Origin: JARRRD01 sp037381085
GTDB lineage: Bacteria; Nitrospirota; Thermodesulfovibrionia; Thermodesulfovibrionales; UBA6898
Length of the DNA: 36,274 nucleotides
Assembly (NCBI GenBank): GCA_037381085.1
Contig: JARRRD010000050.1
Coordinates: 1-36,274 of the forward strand
Direction: 5' to 3'
The notes under the pieces are model-generated. The model had not been told where the DNA came from. It saw only the letters and a program-made list of their open reading frames with translations, and did not search any database. Made by a program: the position numbers and the translations under genes. Below are positions 1 to 8,033 of the stretch, one piece after another (position 1 is the stretch's first letter; every line of letters starts with the position of its first letter).

Positions 1-29
1 GCCTTTTTGGTACAATCCTTTTGAGTCAT
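1..29 (-). CDS. 5' end of a gene leaving the left edge
   Basis: An ATG on the minus strand (bases 29-27) is preceded by an excellent ribosome binding site, GGAGGAGG, with a short spacer. Only nine full codons (MTQKDCTKK) lie inside the window, so the product cannot be identified. It lies downstream of, and in the same direction as, the KAP NTPase gene, so it may be its operon partner. Its start codon sits inside a perfect inverted repeat (21-33 with 86-98), which could affect initiation. Confidence 0.5.
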
Positions 30-98
30 GGTGTTCCTCCTCCGGTAAGTGGTTTTTGGCGAAATTACATTACCAGATTCGAGGTCACCATGACTCAA
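21..98. repeat. 13-bp perfect inverted repeat over a start codon
   Basis: TTGAGTCATGGTG (21-33) is the exact reverse complement of CACCATGACTCAA (86-98), with 52 bases between. In a minus-strand transcript the arms would pair and place the start codon of the edge gene in a stem, with its ribosome binding site beside the stem. The right arm also contains an ATG on the plus strand (90) that opens only an 18-codon frame. Confidence 0.6.
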
Positions 99-119
99 TT
101 GTGCGAAAAATATTTTACG

Positions 120-227
120 TTATCCCCCATATGCACCATTAAGTAAAAACTCGGCGACTTCCTTTATCGCCTGCTGAAAATCTTCGTCATTTAACTGGCG
201 GAAATGTAGAAGCTTTTCTTTTGTTTG
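120..227 (-). pseudogene. Detached C-terminal end of the KAP NTPase
   Basis: This is the same reading frame as the KAP gene, directly after its TAA. Thirty-five codons without a stop encode a hydrophilic, helix-like tail rich in Glu, Gln and Leu (for example AIKEVAEFLLNG), then TAA. It has no start of its own and no ribosome binding site. It is most simply the original end of the upstream frame. Confidence 0.5.
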
Positions 228-1319
228 TTACTCAATAGACAAGGTCTGCGGCTCTAGGCTCTTGATCTCGACAATAAATAGATCTTTGTCTAGATAACCC
301 GAAAAGACGAGATCGACTATAGAGCGAAAATATTCATATTCATTTCTGTGAAACTTTATATATGTATCATAAAAAATATCTCGATAGCTCTTGACCTTTT
401 CTTCCGTCTTCTCACTGAGAGATTTCAATACCGACAACGTCTCAACATTAGTCAAGTTATATGCATCCTCCAAATCAAGGGTGCCTTTTCTGTACTCAAA
501 GCTCAGTATCGTAGTAAAGAACGTTACTTTATGAAAGCTGTCCCCTTTTAGTTCAGGAACTGCAGAAGATATTATGTCTAGCGCACGAATAATAAATTGA
601 AGGGTTCTAAGGTTTCTTATTTTATAGCTATCCAATAGAGCGAATAGGAATTCTTTCTCAGCCTCAATTCGCTCTCGATTGATCTCCGCCACAAGCTCCT
701 CTAGAATCTGTGGGAATGCGTCTCGCATTGATGGGGAGAATGAGAAAGTCCGACCGATTATTTTTTCTTTAGCTTCTTTGTATGCTGACGCGCTTATCTT
801 ACTTTCATCTGAAATTAGTAGCACTTTCGTATGCTTACTCTCTATGAAATTAGCATAAATATATCCGAGGACAGCTTCCGCTTCTATCTTATTGCTTATG
901 CGCTCCAAATCATCAAAGCAAAGGAACATATCTGGCTTGCTCTTTGTCTCCTTTGCAATAACTAGAGAAGTATCTTTAAGAACATTTGCTATGTTTTTTG
1001 TGGTTATCCCGATTTTTGGAATCTTTATGTCAAGCTGTAATAAGGTTTTCATTAAGCCAGATCCAATACGCGCCGACGCTTGATTACTCAATAGTCCAAC
1101 GAGGATTTTCGGATATATTTCATCGAGGTTATCCAACCCACTTAAAGAAACATGTACAAGGCGCAACTCTGGATACTGCTCTCCGAGACGCTTAAAAAGC
1201 TGATGGCTCACAAAAAAGGTCTTTCCGCTTCCCCATTTACCATTGATTAGAATAGCGTAGTCTGTTTCTGGCTCAGCTACGTATGCCAGGACGGAGTCGA
1301 TTAAACTATGCATGCTCAT
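228..1319 (-). CDS. KAP-family P-loop NTPase (interrupted near C-terminus)
   Basis: A 363-residue protein with a Walker A motif GKWGSGKT at residues 27-34 and a Walker B stretch with FDDLER near 136-140, the DDLxR form typical of the KAP P-loop NTPases. KAP proteins are often large, sometimes membrane-associated ATPases, and many occur in mobile or defence contexts; the role here is not known. No transmembrane insertion is evident. The gene is A+T-richer than most of the window, which suggests acquisition. The frame ends at TAA (230-228) but continues without another stop for 35 sensible codons to a second TAA (122-120); the extension contains KLLHFRQLNDEDFQQ. The original gene was therefore probably about 399 residues, now cut by a nonsense change or base error. 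The start is uncertain: ATG codons 1 and 3 are close together and the ribosome binding site is weak. Confidence 0.75.
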   Translation of the reverse strand: MSMHSLIDSVLAYVAEPETDYAILINGKWGSGKTFFVSHQLFKRLGEQYPELRLVHVSLSGLDNLDEIYPKILVGLLSNQASARIGSGLMKTLLQLDIKIPKIGITTKNIANVLKDTSLVIAKETKSKPDMFLCFDDLERISNKIEAEAVLGYIYANFIESKHTKVLLISDESKISASAYKEAKEKIIGRTFSFSPSMRDAFPQILEELVAEINRERIEAEKEFLFALLDSYKIRNLRTLQFIIRALDIISSAVPELKGDSFHKVTFFTTILSFEYRKGTLDLEDAYNLTNVETLSVLKSLSEKTEEKVKSYRDIFYDTYIKFHRNEYEYFRSIVDLVFSGYLDKDLFIVEIKSLEPQTLSIE

Positions 1320-1896
1320 AATTACAATTACTCATTTGGGTAAAGGGACGGCTTCACAAATTCCTGTTTGAACTATACATCTTTTTGCGAGGGCATGTAA
1401 ATGACGATTACAGGAAGACATCGAGAGCACCGGAAATGTTCCGGAGTAGCTGGTCTGCCTGATAAATTATGCCCTCTAACATGCGCCGAGGAGGTCATGA
1501 TTAAGAAGCCAGCAGAAAGCTCGGCATCTTCCTGTACACCGCAAGAGTTTCAACCTTTTCTTACTGTTAATTTCCTCTTCCATTAAACACTTCCGAAAAA
1601 ATGAACCTGACATCCAATACTCCCTATGTAATCGCGTAATTTACCCGCAACGGCAACTTCTTGATGTATGTAAGTGTCATGCAGCGAAATATCGAGAAAA
1701 AGGTAGAAAACGTCAAGATCTATAAATTATTTCTATATTTAATATATAAATTACGATTTGACATCTACCTCATTTCTTGATAGCGATGAAGTATAAGTCT
1801 ATTGCACGTTCGGCAGACAAGCACTTTATGCAAGGCTTTTCTATTTCTAGGGATAGTGCTTAGAAATGGCAAAATTATCGAGACAAGGGGGAGAAG
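1320..1896. other. Noncoding region before the five-heme cytochrome
   Basis: No convincing gene is seen in these 577 bases; the short frames lack ribosome binding sites. The part around 1720-1800 is very A+T-rich. It holds a perfect TTGACA (1758-1763) and an FNR-like sequence TTGAT-AGCG-ATGAA (1777-1790, nine of ten consensus positions). No -10 box is well spaced from either one. The region may carry the promoter of the cytochrome gene starting at 1897. Confidence 0.35.
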
Positions 1897-4362
1897 ATGA
1901 AACGATGGGTTTTAGGTTTAATTCCAGTATTACTGGTGCTAATTTTTGTCGGATTCAACCCGGCGTACGCATTTACACCCTTACCTGTAAAGGACGACCC
2001 TCTTGTTAGAATGCCGGGGTCCCAGCCGCCGCCTGATAACAATATTTCGTTGGAAAGCCCAACAAGATGTCAGAACTGCCACGCAGGTTATGACTCTGCA
2101 GTAGAACCCGGATTTAACTGGCAGGGCTCGATGATGGCACAGTCAGCCAGGGATTTTCTCTTCTTCTCATGCCTCACAGTGGCCGCTCAGGATTCAACAT
2201 GGGCTATCGGCCGTCCAAATGCAACTGACATCTGTGAGAGATGCCACTTCCCCAAGGGGTGGATAGAGGGTCGCTCTGACCCCACAAATGCCTCTCTGAT
2301 GACGGGGTCGGATTATGACGGTGTCCAATGTGACTTCTGCCACAACAAGTTCGACCCGTTCTTTGAAGGCACTCATGAAGGCACACGAGAAGGGAACGAC
2401 TGGCTGAATTACTGGGATGAGACTAATTTAAGTTCCACGCCGTCCCAGACCGCTGCTGACAATACTTACAATGTCGATAAGAACTTGGCCCTGAACATCC
2501 TGCTTTTCAACGGCGGGCAATTCTATGGTGCCAACAGTTTTCCATTCAACTATCCGGATTATTCAGAGAACGCGTCAGGACAGTATTTCCTTAGCGGAAC
2601 GAGGGACAAGCGTGCATCGTTTGCCGATGCGAACGCGAGGCACCCGATGCTTTACAGCCGATACCACAAGTCAAAATATTTCTGCGACACCTGCCACGAT
2701 GTCTCAAACCCGATACTCGCAAACTATCTATTAGGTGGTGTCACACCTGATAAAACGCGGGCGGACTTTACCGGAACGACAAAGACCCTCTGGTCTGAAA
2801 ACCATTCCGCGAGCAGCTATTTTCATGTGGAGAGGACCTTCTCGGAGTTTATGCTCTCTGCCTATGGACAACAGGGCGGAGCACCAGGCATAGGTCCTTT
2901 TGCGCCAGACGTATTTAACACATCCTATTCGAATAATTATATTGCCAAGTGTCAGGACTGCCACATGAGGGATGTAGTGGGGAAAGGGTGCAAGTTGAAG
3001 GATGGTGTCGTTCGTACCGGCGATCCCTCCACTACCCAGAGCATTGAGCATCCCAACAGTGGCCAGCCCCTGCACGACATGACAGGCGGAAATGCCTGGG
3101 TCTCCTACGTGCTGGCAAGTGCAATAACAGGCTCGCCTAATTATGATGCTACAAACGCTCAGCTTCTCAACCAGGGCTCCTCAGTCCTTACCCTTGACCT
3201 TGGGCAGGGCCTCGGCATTGATCCCGTCGCTTTGCTTGCCGGGGTGGATCGGGCAAAGCAGCAGCTGCTTCTTGCCGCCTCCATCCAGAACGCCAATTAT
3301 GATTCATCAACTGGGGTTCTCTCTTTCAGAATACAGAACCAGACTGGCCACAAGCTCATCTCCGGGTTCCCTGAGGGAAGGAGGATGTTCGTAAACATCA
3401 AGGCATATAACGCCGACAATCAGCTCATATATGAGGTGAACCCATATGACTATGCAGCGGGCACACTTAAAGGGCTCAATTACAATTATCAGCCCGGCAT
3501 CCCCGCCCCGCCTGCACCACTTGGGATAAATGAGGTCTACGTTGACAAACTGGTATATGAAGCGCATCCGAGCAGCACGCTGACAGGAGAAGATAAACAG
3601 ACTTTCCACTTTGCCCTTGCGACGGACAGGTACAAGGACAACCGTATCCCCCCGAAAGGATTCAGGATCGACGAGGCTGCGGCTCGACTTGCACAGCCCC
3701 GATGGGACGGCGCTGATGATCCGGGCTATTTTACGGCCGATGAGTATGCCGGAGGATATGATGATGTGGCAATAAACATTCCCGCTGGTGCGGCATATGT
3801 TGAGATAAACCTCTACTATCAGACAACTAGCAGGGAATACGTCGAATTCCTGAGGGACGAGATCAACGGAAACCCGGACAACATGACCTTGCCGGCAAGT
3901 GCTTACATCGTCCAGACAGACCCGTTCTTCTCGCAGCTCAAGGCCTGGGGAAACACCATCTGGCAGTTATGGACACACAACATGAACGTAGATGGTGCCA
4001 GACCCTTCCTGATGGCCCAGGCAACGATCGGTACGCCTCCGACGCCACCCTGTGTTACCGCAGGGACACCGCAGAATCTTACAGCAACCGGTGGCAGGAG
4101 GAGTGTGACGCTCACGTGGCAAGCCGGAAGTACAGAGCCGACGGGCGGCTACAATATCTATTATGACCAGGCCGGCAAGTTGCAGTTCATTGCCGGTGTT
4201 TCCACAAGCACATTGACCTATAAGGACAACAGGCTCCAGCGGAATACCGAATACTGTTACAGAGTGACCGCGTGGAATGACTGCAATGCAAATGGCAGCT
4301 ACGATGCCGGCACAGACACCGAGAGCGGAGCAAGCAATATTGCCTGTGCGACAGCTCAATAG
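1897..4362 (+). CDS. Secreted five-heme c-type cytochrome with fibronectin-III tail
   Basis: An 821-residue exported protein. A signal peptide occupies residues 1-25, ending NPAYA. Five CxxCH heme c motifs lie at about 58-62 (CQNCH), 113-117 (CERCH), 145-149 (CDFCH), 263-267 (CDTCH) and 352-356 (CQDCH). All hemes are thus in the N-terminal 45%. A long beta-rich middle follows, and the last ~95 residues form a fibronectin type III domain (LTATGGRRSVTLTWQAGS onward). The architecture suits a periplasmic or outer-surface electron carrier, with the FN3 domain for protein or surface contact. The start is supported by AAGGGGGAG (1885-1893). It stands alone, followed by a good intrinsic terminator. 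The electron donor and acceptor are unknown. A role in extracellular or metal electron transfer is inference. Confidence 0.85.
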   Translation: MKRWVLGLIPVLLVLIFVGFNPAYAFTPLPVKDDPLVRMPGSQPPPDNNISLESPTRCQNCHAGYDSAVEPGFNWQGSMMAQSARDFLFFSCLTVAAQDSTWAIGRPNATDICERCHFPKGWIEGRSDPTNASLMTGSDYDGVQCDFCHNKFDPFFEGTHEGTREGNDWLNYWDETNLSSTPSQTAADNTYNVDKNLALNILLFNGGQFYGANSFPFNYPDYSENASGQYFLSGTRDKRASFADANARHPMLYSRYHKSKYFCDTCHDVSNPILANYLLGGVTPDKTRADFTGTTKTLWSENHSASSYFHVERTFSEFMLSAYGQQGGAPGIGPFAPDVFNTSYSNNYIAKCQDCHMRDVVGKGCKLKDGVVRTGDPSTTQSIEHPNSGQPLHDMTGGNAWVSYVLASAITGSPNYDATNAQLLNQGSSVLTLDLGQGLGIDPVALLAGVDRAKQQLLLAASIQNANYDSSTGVLSFRIQNQTGHKLISGFPEGRRMFVNIKAYNADNQLIYEVNPYDYAAGTLKGLNYNYQPGIPAPPAPLGINEVYVDKLVYEAHPSSTLTGEDKQTFHFALATDRYKDNRIPPKGFRIDEAAARLAQPRWDGADDPGYFTADEYAGGYDDVAINIPAGAAYVEINLYYQTTSREYVEFLRDEINGNPDNMTLPASAYIVQTDPFFSQLKAWGNTIWQLWTHNMNVDGARPFLMAQATIGTPPTPPCVTAGTPQNLTATGGRRSVTLTWQAGSTEPTGGYNIYYDQAGKLQFIAGVSTSTLTYKDNRLQRNTEYCYRVTAWNDCNANGSYDAGTDTESGASNIACATAQ

Positions 4363-4386
4363 CTGACTGACGGTGACCTGTTTAGA

Positions 4387-4420
4387 GGGCGACGGCTATA
4401 CGCAGTCGCCCTTTTTGTTT
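4387..4420 (+). terminator. Intrinsic terminator after the five-heme cytochrome
   Basis: The stem GGGCGAC (4387-4393) pairs with GTCGCCC (4405-4411), with an 11-base loop, and is followed by TTTTTGTTT. It lies 25 bases after the cytochrome stop codon, as expected for its transcription end. Confidence 0.8.
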
Positions 4421-5121
4421 CCTGAAGCGATAAGAGACAAGTCATGGTCCGTGTTCTTCCCTGTAATTCCGGGCTGGCAGCCCACAAACTCAGTCAGATT
4501 TTGTGATTGATTTTCTTATTCCCTTCGGTAATCTCCATACAGTTTCAGTTGTACGAAAGTGCAGAGTTGTGAAACCGCCGCTGCCAAGTTCTTCCTGAAG
4601 TCAGCATCACTGGACAGTCAAAGCTCACTGCAGATTATTTTTGTAAACAGATAACGCTCCCGTCTACGCATCTGCTACGTAGCCTTCCTTGTTAACTCAT
4701 CTCTTTCACTTCCCCAGTCGCTCGCCACAATCCCATTAGACACTCTATTGCGTAAAAGACATCGTGAAGACAATTATGCTCGCACTCCTCAAGGATACTG
4801 ATTCAGGAGGTTCTTGCGAGAATCCTGAAGTTCAATGGTCTGTTCATCCGTTGACAATGAATTGTTATCTTTCCGTGACAATTTCGTGATTATTTGCAGC
4901 TAACTTGAAATTAGGGAATGCCCGCGACTTCGCGCCGCAAGGTTTATATGGGTGTTGGGTAACGCATCGGAGGAAGAAATGAAAAAGGGAGGTGATGGAC
5001 AAAGCGATAAGAACAAAAAATCTTCATGAAACCAGGCAGATGGGAATAACGAAATGTTAACTGAAGACTTTTATGCACCCGTTTTTCAAAATAACGGGCA
5101 TGAACATGAAAGGAGAAAAAA
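4421..5121. other. Intergenic region with two possible short leader frames
   Basis: About 700 bases without an established gene. Near the end are two tiny frames. One starts at ATG 4979 after GGAGGAAG and encodes 16 mostly Lys/Gly/Asp/Ser residues, ending at 5029. The other runs from ATG 5054 to TGA 5123-5125, overlapping the ATG of the next gene. The second arrangement could couple translation, but that frame has no good ribosome binding site. Nothing else recognisable was seen. Confidence 0.3.
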
Positions 5122-6222
5122 ATGAGCAGGAACATATTGGCAATAGTCTTGGGCGTTGCGGTGATGCTGCTATGGCCGGTCGCTGCGTACACAGATGGCC
5201 CACAAGCAAATAATGTGGTTGGAGCAGTCTATACCATGACCAATGCTGCTGAGGGAAACGAAGTGGTTTATTTCGATCGGGACTCGAAAGGCATCCTGAC
5301 AAATGCACGCTCAATATCTACAGAAGGTTACGGTTCCGGCGGCGGTTTGGATGAACTGGCTTCTCAGGGGTCGGTGGTTCTCAGTGAAGACCATAGATGG
5401 CTGTTGGTGGCTAATGCAGGAAGCAACGAAATTTCGGTTTTCCAGGTCCGGCCGGGCGGGCTGAGTCTGGTGGACAAGACTGATTCAGAAGGCGTATTCC
5501 CCGTGAGTTTGACCATCTTCCACGACCTCGTCTATGTCCTCAATGCCAAAGGCTCTCCTAATATCTCCGGCTTTTACTTGAGCCATACAGGCCAGCTGAT
5601 CCATCTCGACAACTCCATCCGGTCACTTGGAAGCGGAGCATTCTCCCAGGTAAAATTTAGTCCCACAGGCGTGTGGCTAGTTGTAACTGATAGGGGAGAC
5701 AGTGAGATCCTCGTCTACGGTGTGGGCAAAAGTGGACTGCCCTCCATTGACCCAGTGACTTCGTCATCGAGTGGTGCCGGGCCCTTCGGAGCCATTTTTG
5801 ACCGGCGCGGCCATTTGCTGGTGGTCGAGGCAGGATCAAACGCTGTTTCTTCTTATAATATTTCATCCACGGGAGCCCTGCAGGTAATAAGCTCGTCAGT
5901 GGCAAACGGTCAGTCTGCAAGCTGCTGGATCACTGGAAATCAGCGTGGAGACATCTTTACTGCCAACACCGGCAACCAGAACATCTCGGCTTACCAACTC
6001 ATGGCGGGGAGCGGGGAAATTTCGTTGCTTGATGAAACGGCGGGTGCGGGCAACAGACCTATCGACATGGCCGTCACCGTAGATGGACGCTTTCTGTATG
6101 CTTTGGATCCTGCCGATGGAGCTATAGACATGTTCCAGATCAAGCCTAACGGCAGCCTGATCGATCTCGGTAAAGCCGGTGCTGGCCTGGATATTTTTGC
6201 GCAAGGCACAGCTGCCCGTTGA
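5122..6222 (+). CDS. Secreted lactonase-like seven-bladed beta-propeller
   Basis: A 366-residue protein with a signal peptide (MSRNILAIVLGVAVMLLWPVAAYT) and repeated blades of the YVTN/lactonase type. Recurring elements are LLVANAGSNEISVFQV, LLVVEAGSNAVSSYNI and FLYALDPADGAIDMFQI, spaced about 45-50 residues. This is the fold of the 6-phosphogluconolactonase-like propellers (Pgl/YbhE group). Export makes a sugar-phosphate lactonase role doubtful, and many exported members have no assigned reaction. A periplasmic binding or scaffold function is as likely. The start is supported by AGGAG (5111-5115). It lies between a five-heme cytochrome and an insertion sequence, and no operon partner is evident. 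Confidence 0.8.
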   Translation: MSRNILAIVLGVAVMLLWPVAAYTDGPQANNVVGAVYTMTNAAEGNEVVYFDRDSKGILTNARSISTEGYGSGGGLDELASQGSVVLSEDHRWLLVANAGSNEISVFQVRPGGLSLVDKTDSEGVFPVSLTIFHDLVYVLNAKGSPNISGFYLSHTGQLIHLDNSIRSLGSGAFSQVKFSPTGVWLVVTDRGDSEILVYGVGKSGLPSIDPVTSSSSGAGPFGAIFDRRGHLLVVEAGSNAVSSYNISSTGALQVISSSVANGQSASCWITGNQRGDIFTANTGNQNISAYQLMAGSGEISLLDETAGAGNRPIDMAVTVDGRFLYALDPADGAIDMFQIKPNGSLIDLGKAGAGLDIFAQGTAAR

Positions 6223-6514
6223 TATAACTGTTGGGCTTGTCTACCCGGTCGAGTTGCCCGATCTAGTGGTGTCTAGAACTATTTCTGGAACATCATAATA
6301 GCGCGAGCAACGGCCAAGCGAGACTATATCCGAAGAAGCGCCCACCTCGAACGACCCACGGCGGGGAGTCTCTCATGGCTCTCCACCGTGAGTACATGAA
6401 ATAGGCTAAACGAACAGAGGCGCGAAGCATGCCTGGTCCTGTTTCGAGCAAGCAGTGTTTTCCCCTGTAAACCCTCATTGTTACACTTTCTCGAAACGTT
6501 TTTAGTTGATAATC
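6223..6514. other. Left flank of the insertion sequence
   Basis: This stretch between the propeller gene and the left end of the insertion sequence has no supported gene. A minus-strand frame covers part of it but lacks a ribosome binding site and matches no family I can name. It may be old mobile-element debris; I cannot show that. Confidence 0.25.
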
Positions 6515-6531
6515 ATATAGCGGGCACCTCC

Positions 6532-6558
6532 CGAGCATATCGTTGTGCGGTATGCTCG
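6532..6558 (+). repeat. Hairpin in the left end of the insertion sequence
   Basis: CGAGCATA (6532-6539) pairs perfectly with TATGCTCG (6551-6558) around an 11-base loop. It starts three bases inside the left inverted repeat and ends 25 bases before the ribosome binding site of the transposase. It could be a subterminal recombinase recognition structure, or a block against transcription entering from outside. Confidence 0.5.
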
Positions 6559-6595
6559 AGGTAAGAGACGAATCTTAACCTTAAGGAGGTGCTGT

Positions 6596-7615
6596 ATGGG
6601 ATTGTACACAGGTTTCGACCTGCATTCAAGCAACACGTATGTGGGAATCATCGATGAGGATGGCAAGAGGATATGGAGAAAGAAACTCAAGAACGAACCA
6701 CAGTTGATTTCCTCTGCGCTCAGTCCGTGGAAGGAAGCCATTGTGGGAATTGTCGTAGAGTCCACCTATAACTGGTACTGGCTGGTAGATCTGATGATGG
6801 ATGAAGGCTATAAAGTGCATCTAGCGAATCCCTCCAGGATCCAACAGTATTCTGGACTCAAGCATGGGGATGACGAAGATGATGCGTTCTGGCTTGCTGA
6901 GATGCTGAGATTAAATATACTGCCTGAAGGACACATCTATCCAAAAGAACAAAGGCCTTTAAGAGATCTTCTTAGGAAGCGAGGGCATCTGGTAAGGCTG
7001 AGGACATCGCTTATCTTGGGCCTTCAGAATATACTTGCTCGGAACAAGGGTGCAAAGATGAATACGCACCATCTTAAATCGTTGAAAACAGACCATGTGA
7101 CGCCGTTGCTGGCAGGCAATGACGATCTCGCCCTCGCCGGTAAAGTAAGCAAAGATGCAATTGATGCTCTGACGACACAGATCAAGGCAATCGAGGTAGT
7201 GGTGGAAAAGAGAATGGATATCAGAAAGCCATACGATCTTCTTTTAAGCCTACCGGGCGTGGGAAGGGTCCTTGGACTGACTATCATGATGGAGACTGGA
7301 TCGATTGATCGTTTTCCAGAAGTTGGTAACTATGTATCGTATTGCAGGAAGGTACCCGCTGCGAGATTCAGTAATGAGAAAAAGAAAGGAACCACCAACA
7401 GGAAGAACGGCAACAAGTATCTGTCATGGGCCTATGGAGAGGCGGCAGAGTTTGCGCGGCGCCTTGACCCCGACGCGAGAGCTTATTATGACCGAAAACT
7501 GAGAAGGACAAATGCACCGATTGCACACAGCGCACTTGCGCACAAGCTCGCCAGGGCGGCGTATTACATGATGAGGGATGGAGTTCCGTTCATGCCTGAA
7601 AGAGCGTTTGCATGA
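6596..7615 (+). CDS. IS110/IS1111-family transposase (DEDD recombinase)
   Basis: A 339-residue recombinase. The N-terminal half is the RuvC-like DEDD domain: GFDLHSSNTYVGIIDEDGKR with the first Asp near residue 6, then Glu in VESTYNWYWLVD and the DDEDDAFWLAEML segment. The C-terminal half is the Transposase_20-type domain with SLPGVGRVLGLTIMMETG and KNGNKYLSWAYGEAA. Length and domain order match complete family members. The start at 6596 is chosen because a full AAGGAGGTG (6583-6591) lies just before it; an upstream in-frame ATG at 6545 lies in the left-end hairpin and has no ribosome binding site. No frameshift or stop is seen, so the element may be active. Family members act with an RNA made from their own noncoding end. 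Confidence 0.92.
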   Translation: MGLYTGFDLHSSNTYVGIIDEDGKRIWRKKLKNEPQLISSALSPWKEAIVGIVVESTYNWYWLVDLMMDEGYKVHLANPSRIQQYSGLKHGDDEDDAFWLAEMLRLNILPEGHIYPKEQRPLRDLLRKRGHLVRLRTSLILGLQNILARNKGAKMNTHHLKSLKTDHVTPLLAGNDDLALAGKVSKDAIDALTTQIKAIEVVVEKRMDIRKPYDLLLSLPGVGRVLGLTIMMETGSIDRFPEVGNYVSYCRKVPAARFSNEKKKGTTNRKNGNKYLSWAYGEAAEFARRLDPDARAYYDRKLRRTNAPIAHSALAHKLARAAYYMMRDGVPFMPERAFA

Positions 7616-7994
7616 AGGACTGGGTGAGGCAGTTAACCTGTTCACCGACTGGCCATAAACCAAGGAGTTGATTGGGATACTGCTTCACCCAACAACATAA
7701 GGGTACCGGCATCTTTACTGCCCGGGCCGAGAGCTATCACCGACTGGTGTAAGAGCCATGGGAATTGTAAACAACGATTTGGACCCGGCACGGAACCGAA
7801 GGTTTTCTGGCCGCTATGAAGCGGAAGGGCCTTCTGAGGGAGCGATCTCTGGGTGTGGCCTCAATCCTGAAGGGTGTCTGGAACAGTGAAGACTGTAGCC
7901 GAAGCCCAATGAAAAAACGGTAAAGGTAGGATCGTCGGCAGCTCATAAAAAAAGAAGTCAAAAAACTTCTCGATAAGATATTTTTTCCCTTGAC
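7616..7994 (+). ncRNA. Predicted guide (bridge/seek) RNA region of the IS1111-type element
   Basis: This noncoding stretch lies between the transposase stop and the right inverted repeat. It is G+C-balanced and has no gene on either strand with start signals. In IS1111-type elements the 3' noncoding part is transcribed to the RNA that pairs with target and donor DNA. Its position and length fit. The exact RNA ends and the guide loops cannot be fixed from one copy. Confidence 0.5.
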
Positions 7995-7996
7995 AG

Positions 7997-8033
7997 GTGT
8001 CCGCTATATGGGTGTCCGCTATATGGGTGTCGG
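7997..8033. repeat. 15-bp tandem repeat at the right end of the insertion sequence
   Basis: GTGTCCGCTATATGG occurs at 7997-8011 and again at 8012-8026, followed by a partial third copy, GTGTCGG (8027-8033). The first copy contains the right inverted repeat of the element; the second lies just outside it. The flanking DNA therefore resembles the end of the element itself. Confidence 0.85.

Larger units (their letters stand above)
6515..8009 (+). mobile_element. IS110-family (IS1111-type) insertion sequence, about 1.5 kb
   Basis: The element is bounded by ATATAGCGGGCACCT (6515-6529) and AGGTGTCCGCTATAT (7995-8009), which are inverted repeats matching at 14 of 15 positions. Between them is an intact DEDD transposase with only 66 bases before it and about 380 noncoding bases after it. 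Short inverted ends and a long 3' noncoding part are typical of the IS1111 subgroup. In that subgroup the downstream region encodes the RNA that guides target choice (bridge RNA or seekRNA). IS1111 elements make no obvious target duplication, so the outer edges may lie a few bases beyond the repeats. Confidence 0.8.

Noticed and set aside
1777..1797. Complete FNR-dependent promoter for the five-heme cytochrome
   Set aside because: The box is good, but no -10 lies at the right distance; TATAAG at 1792 would place the box over the promoter instead.
4979..5029. 16-residue gene before the propeller gene
   Set aside because: The ribosome binding site is good, but the Lys/Gly/Ser-rich text is too short to judge; noted only within the intergenic entry.
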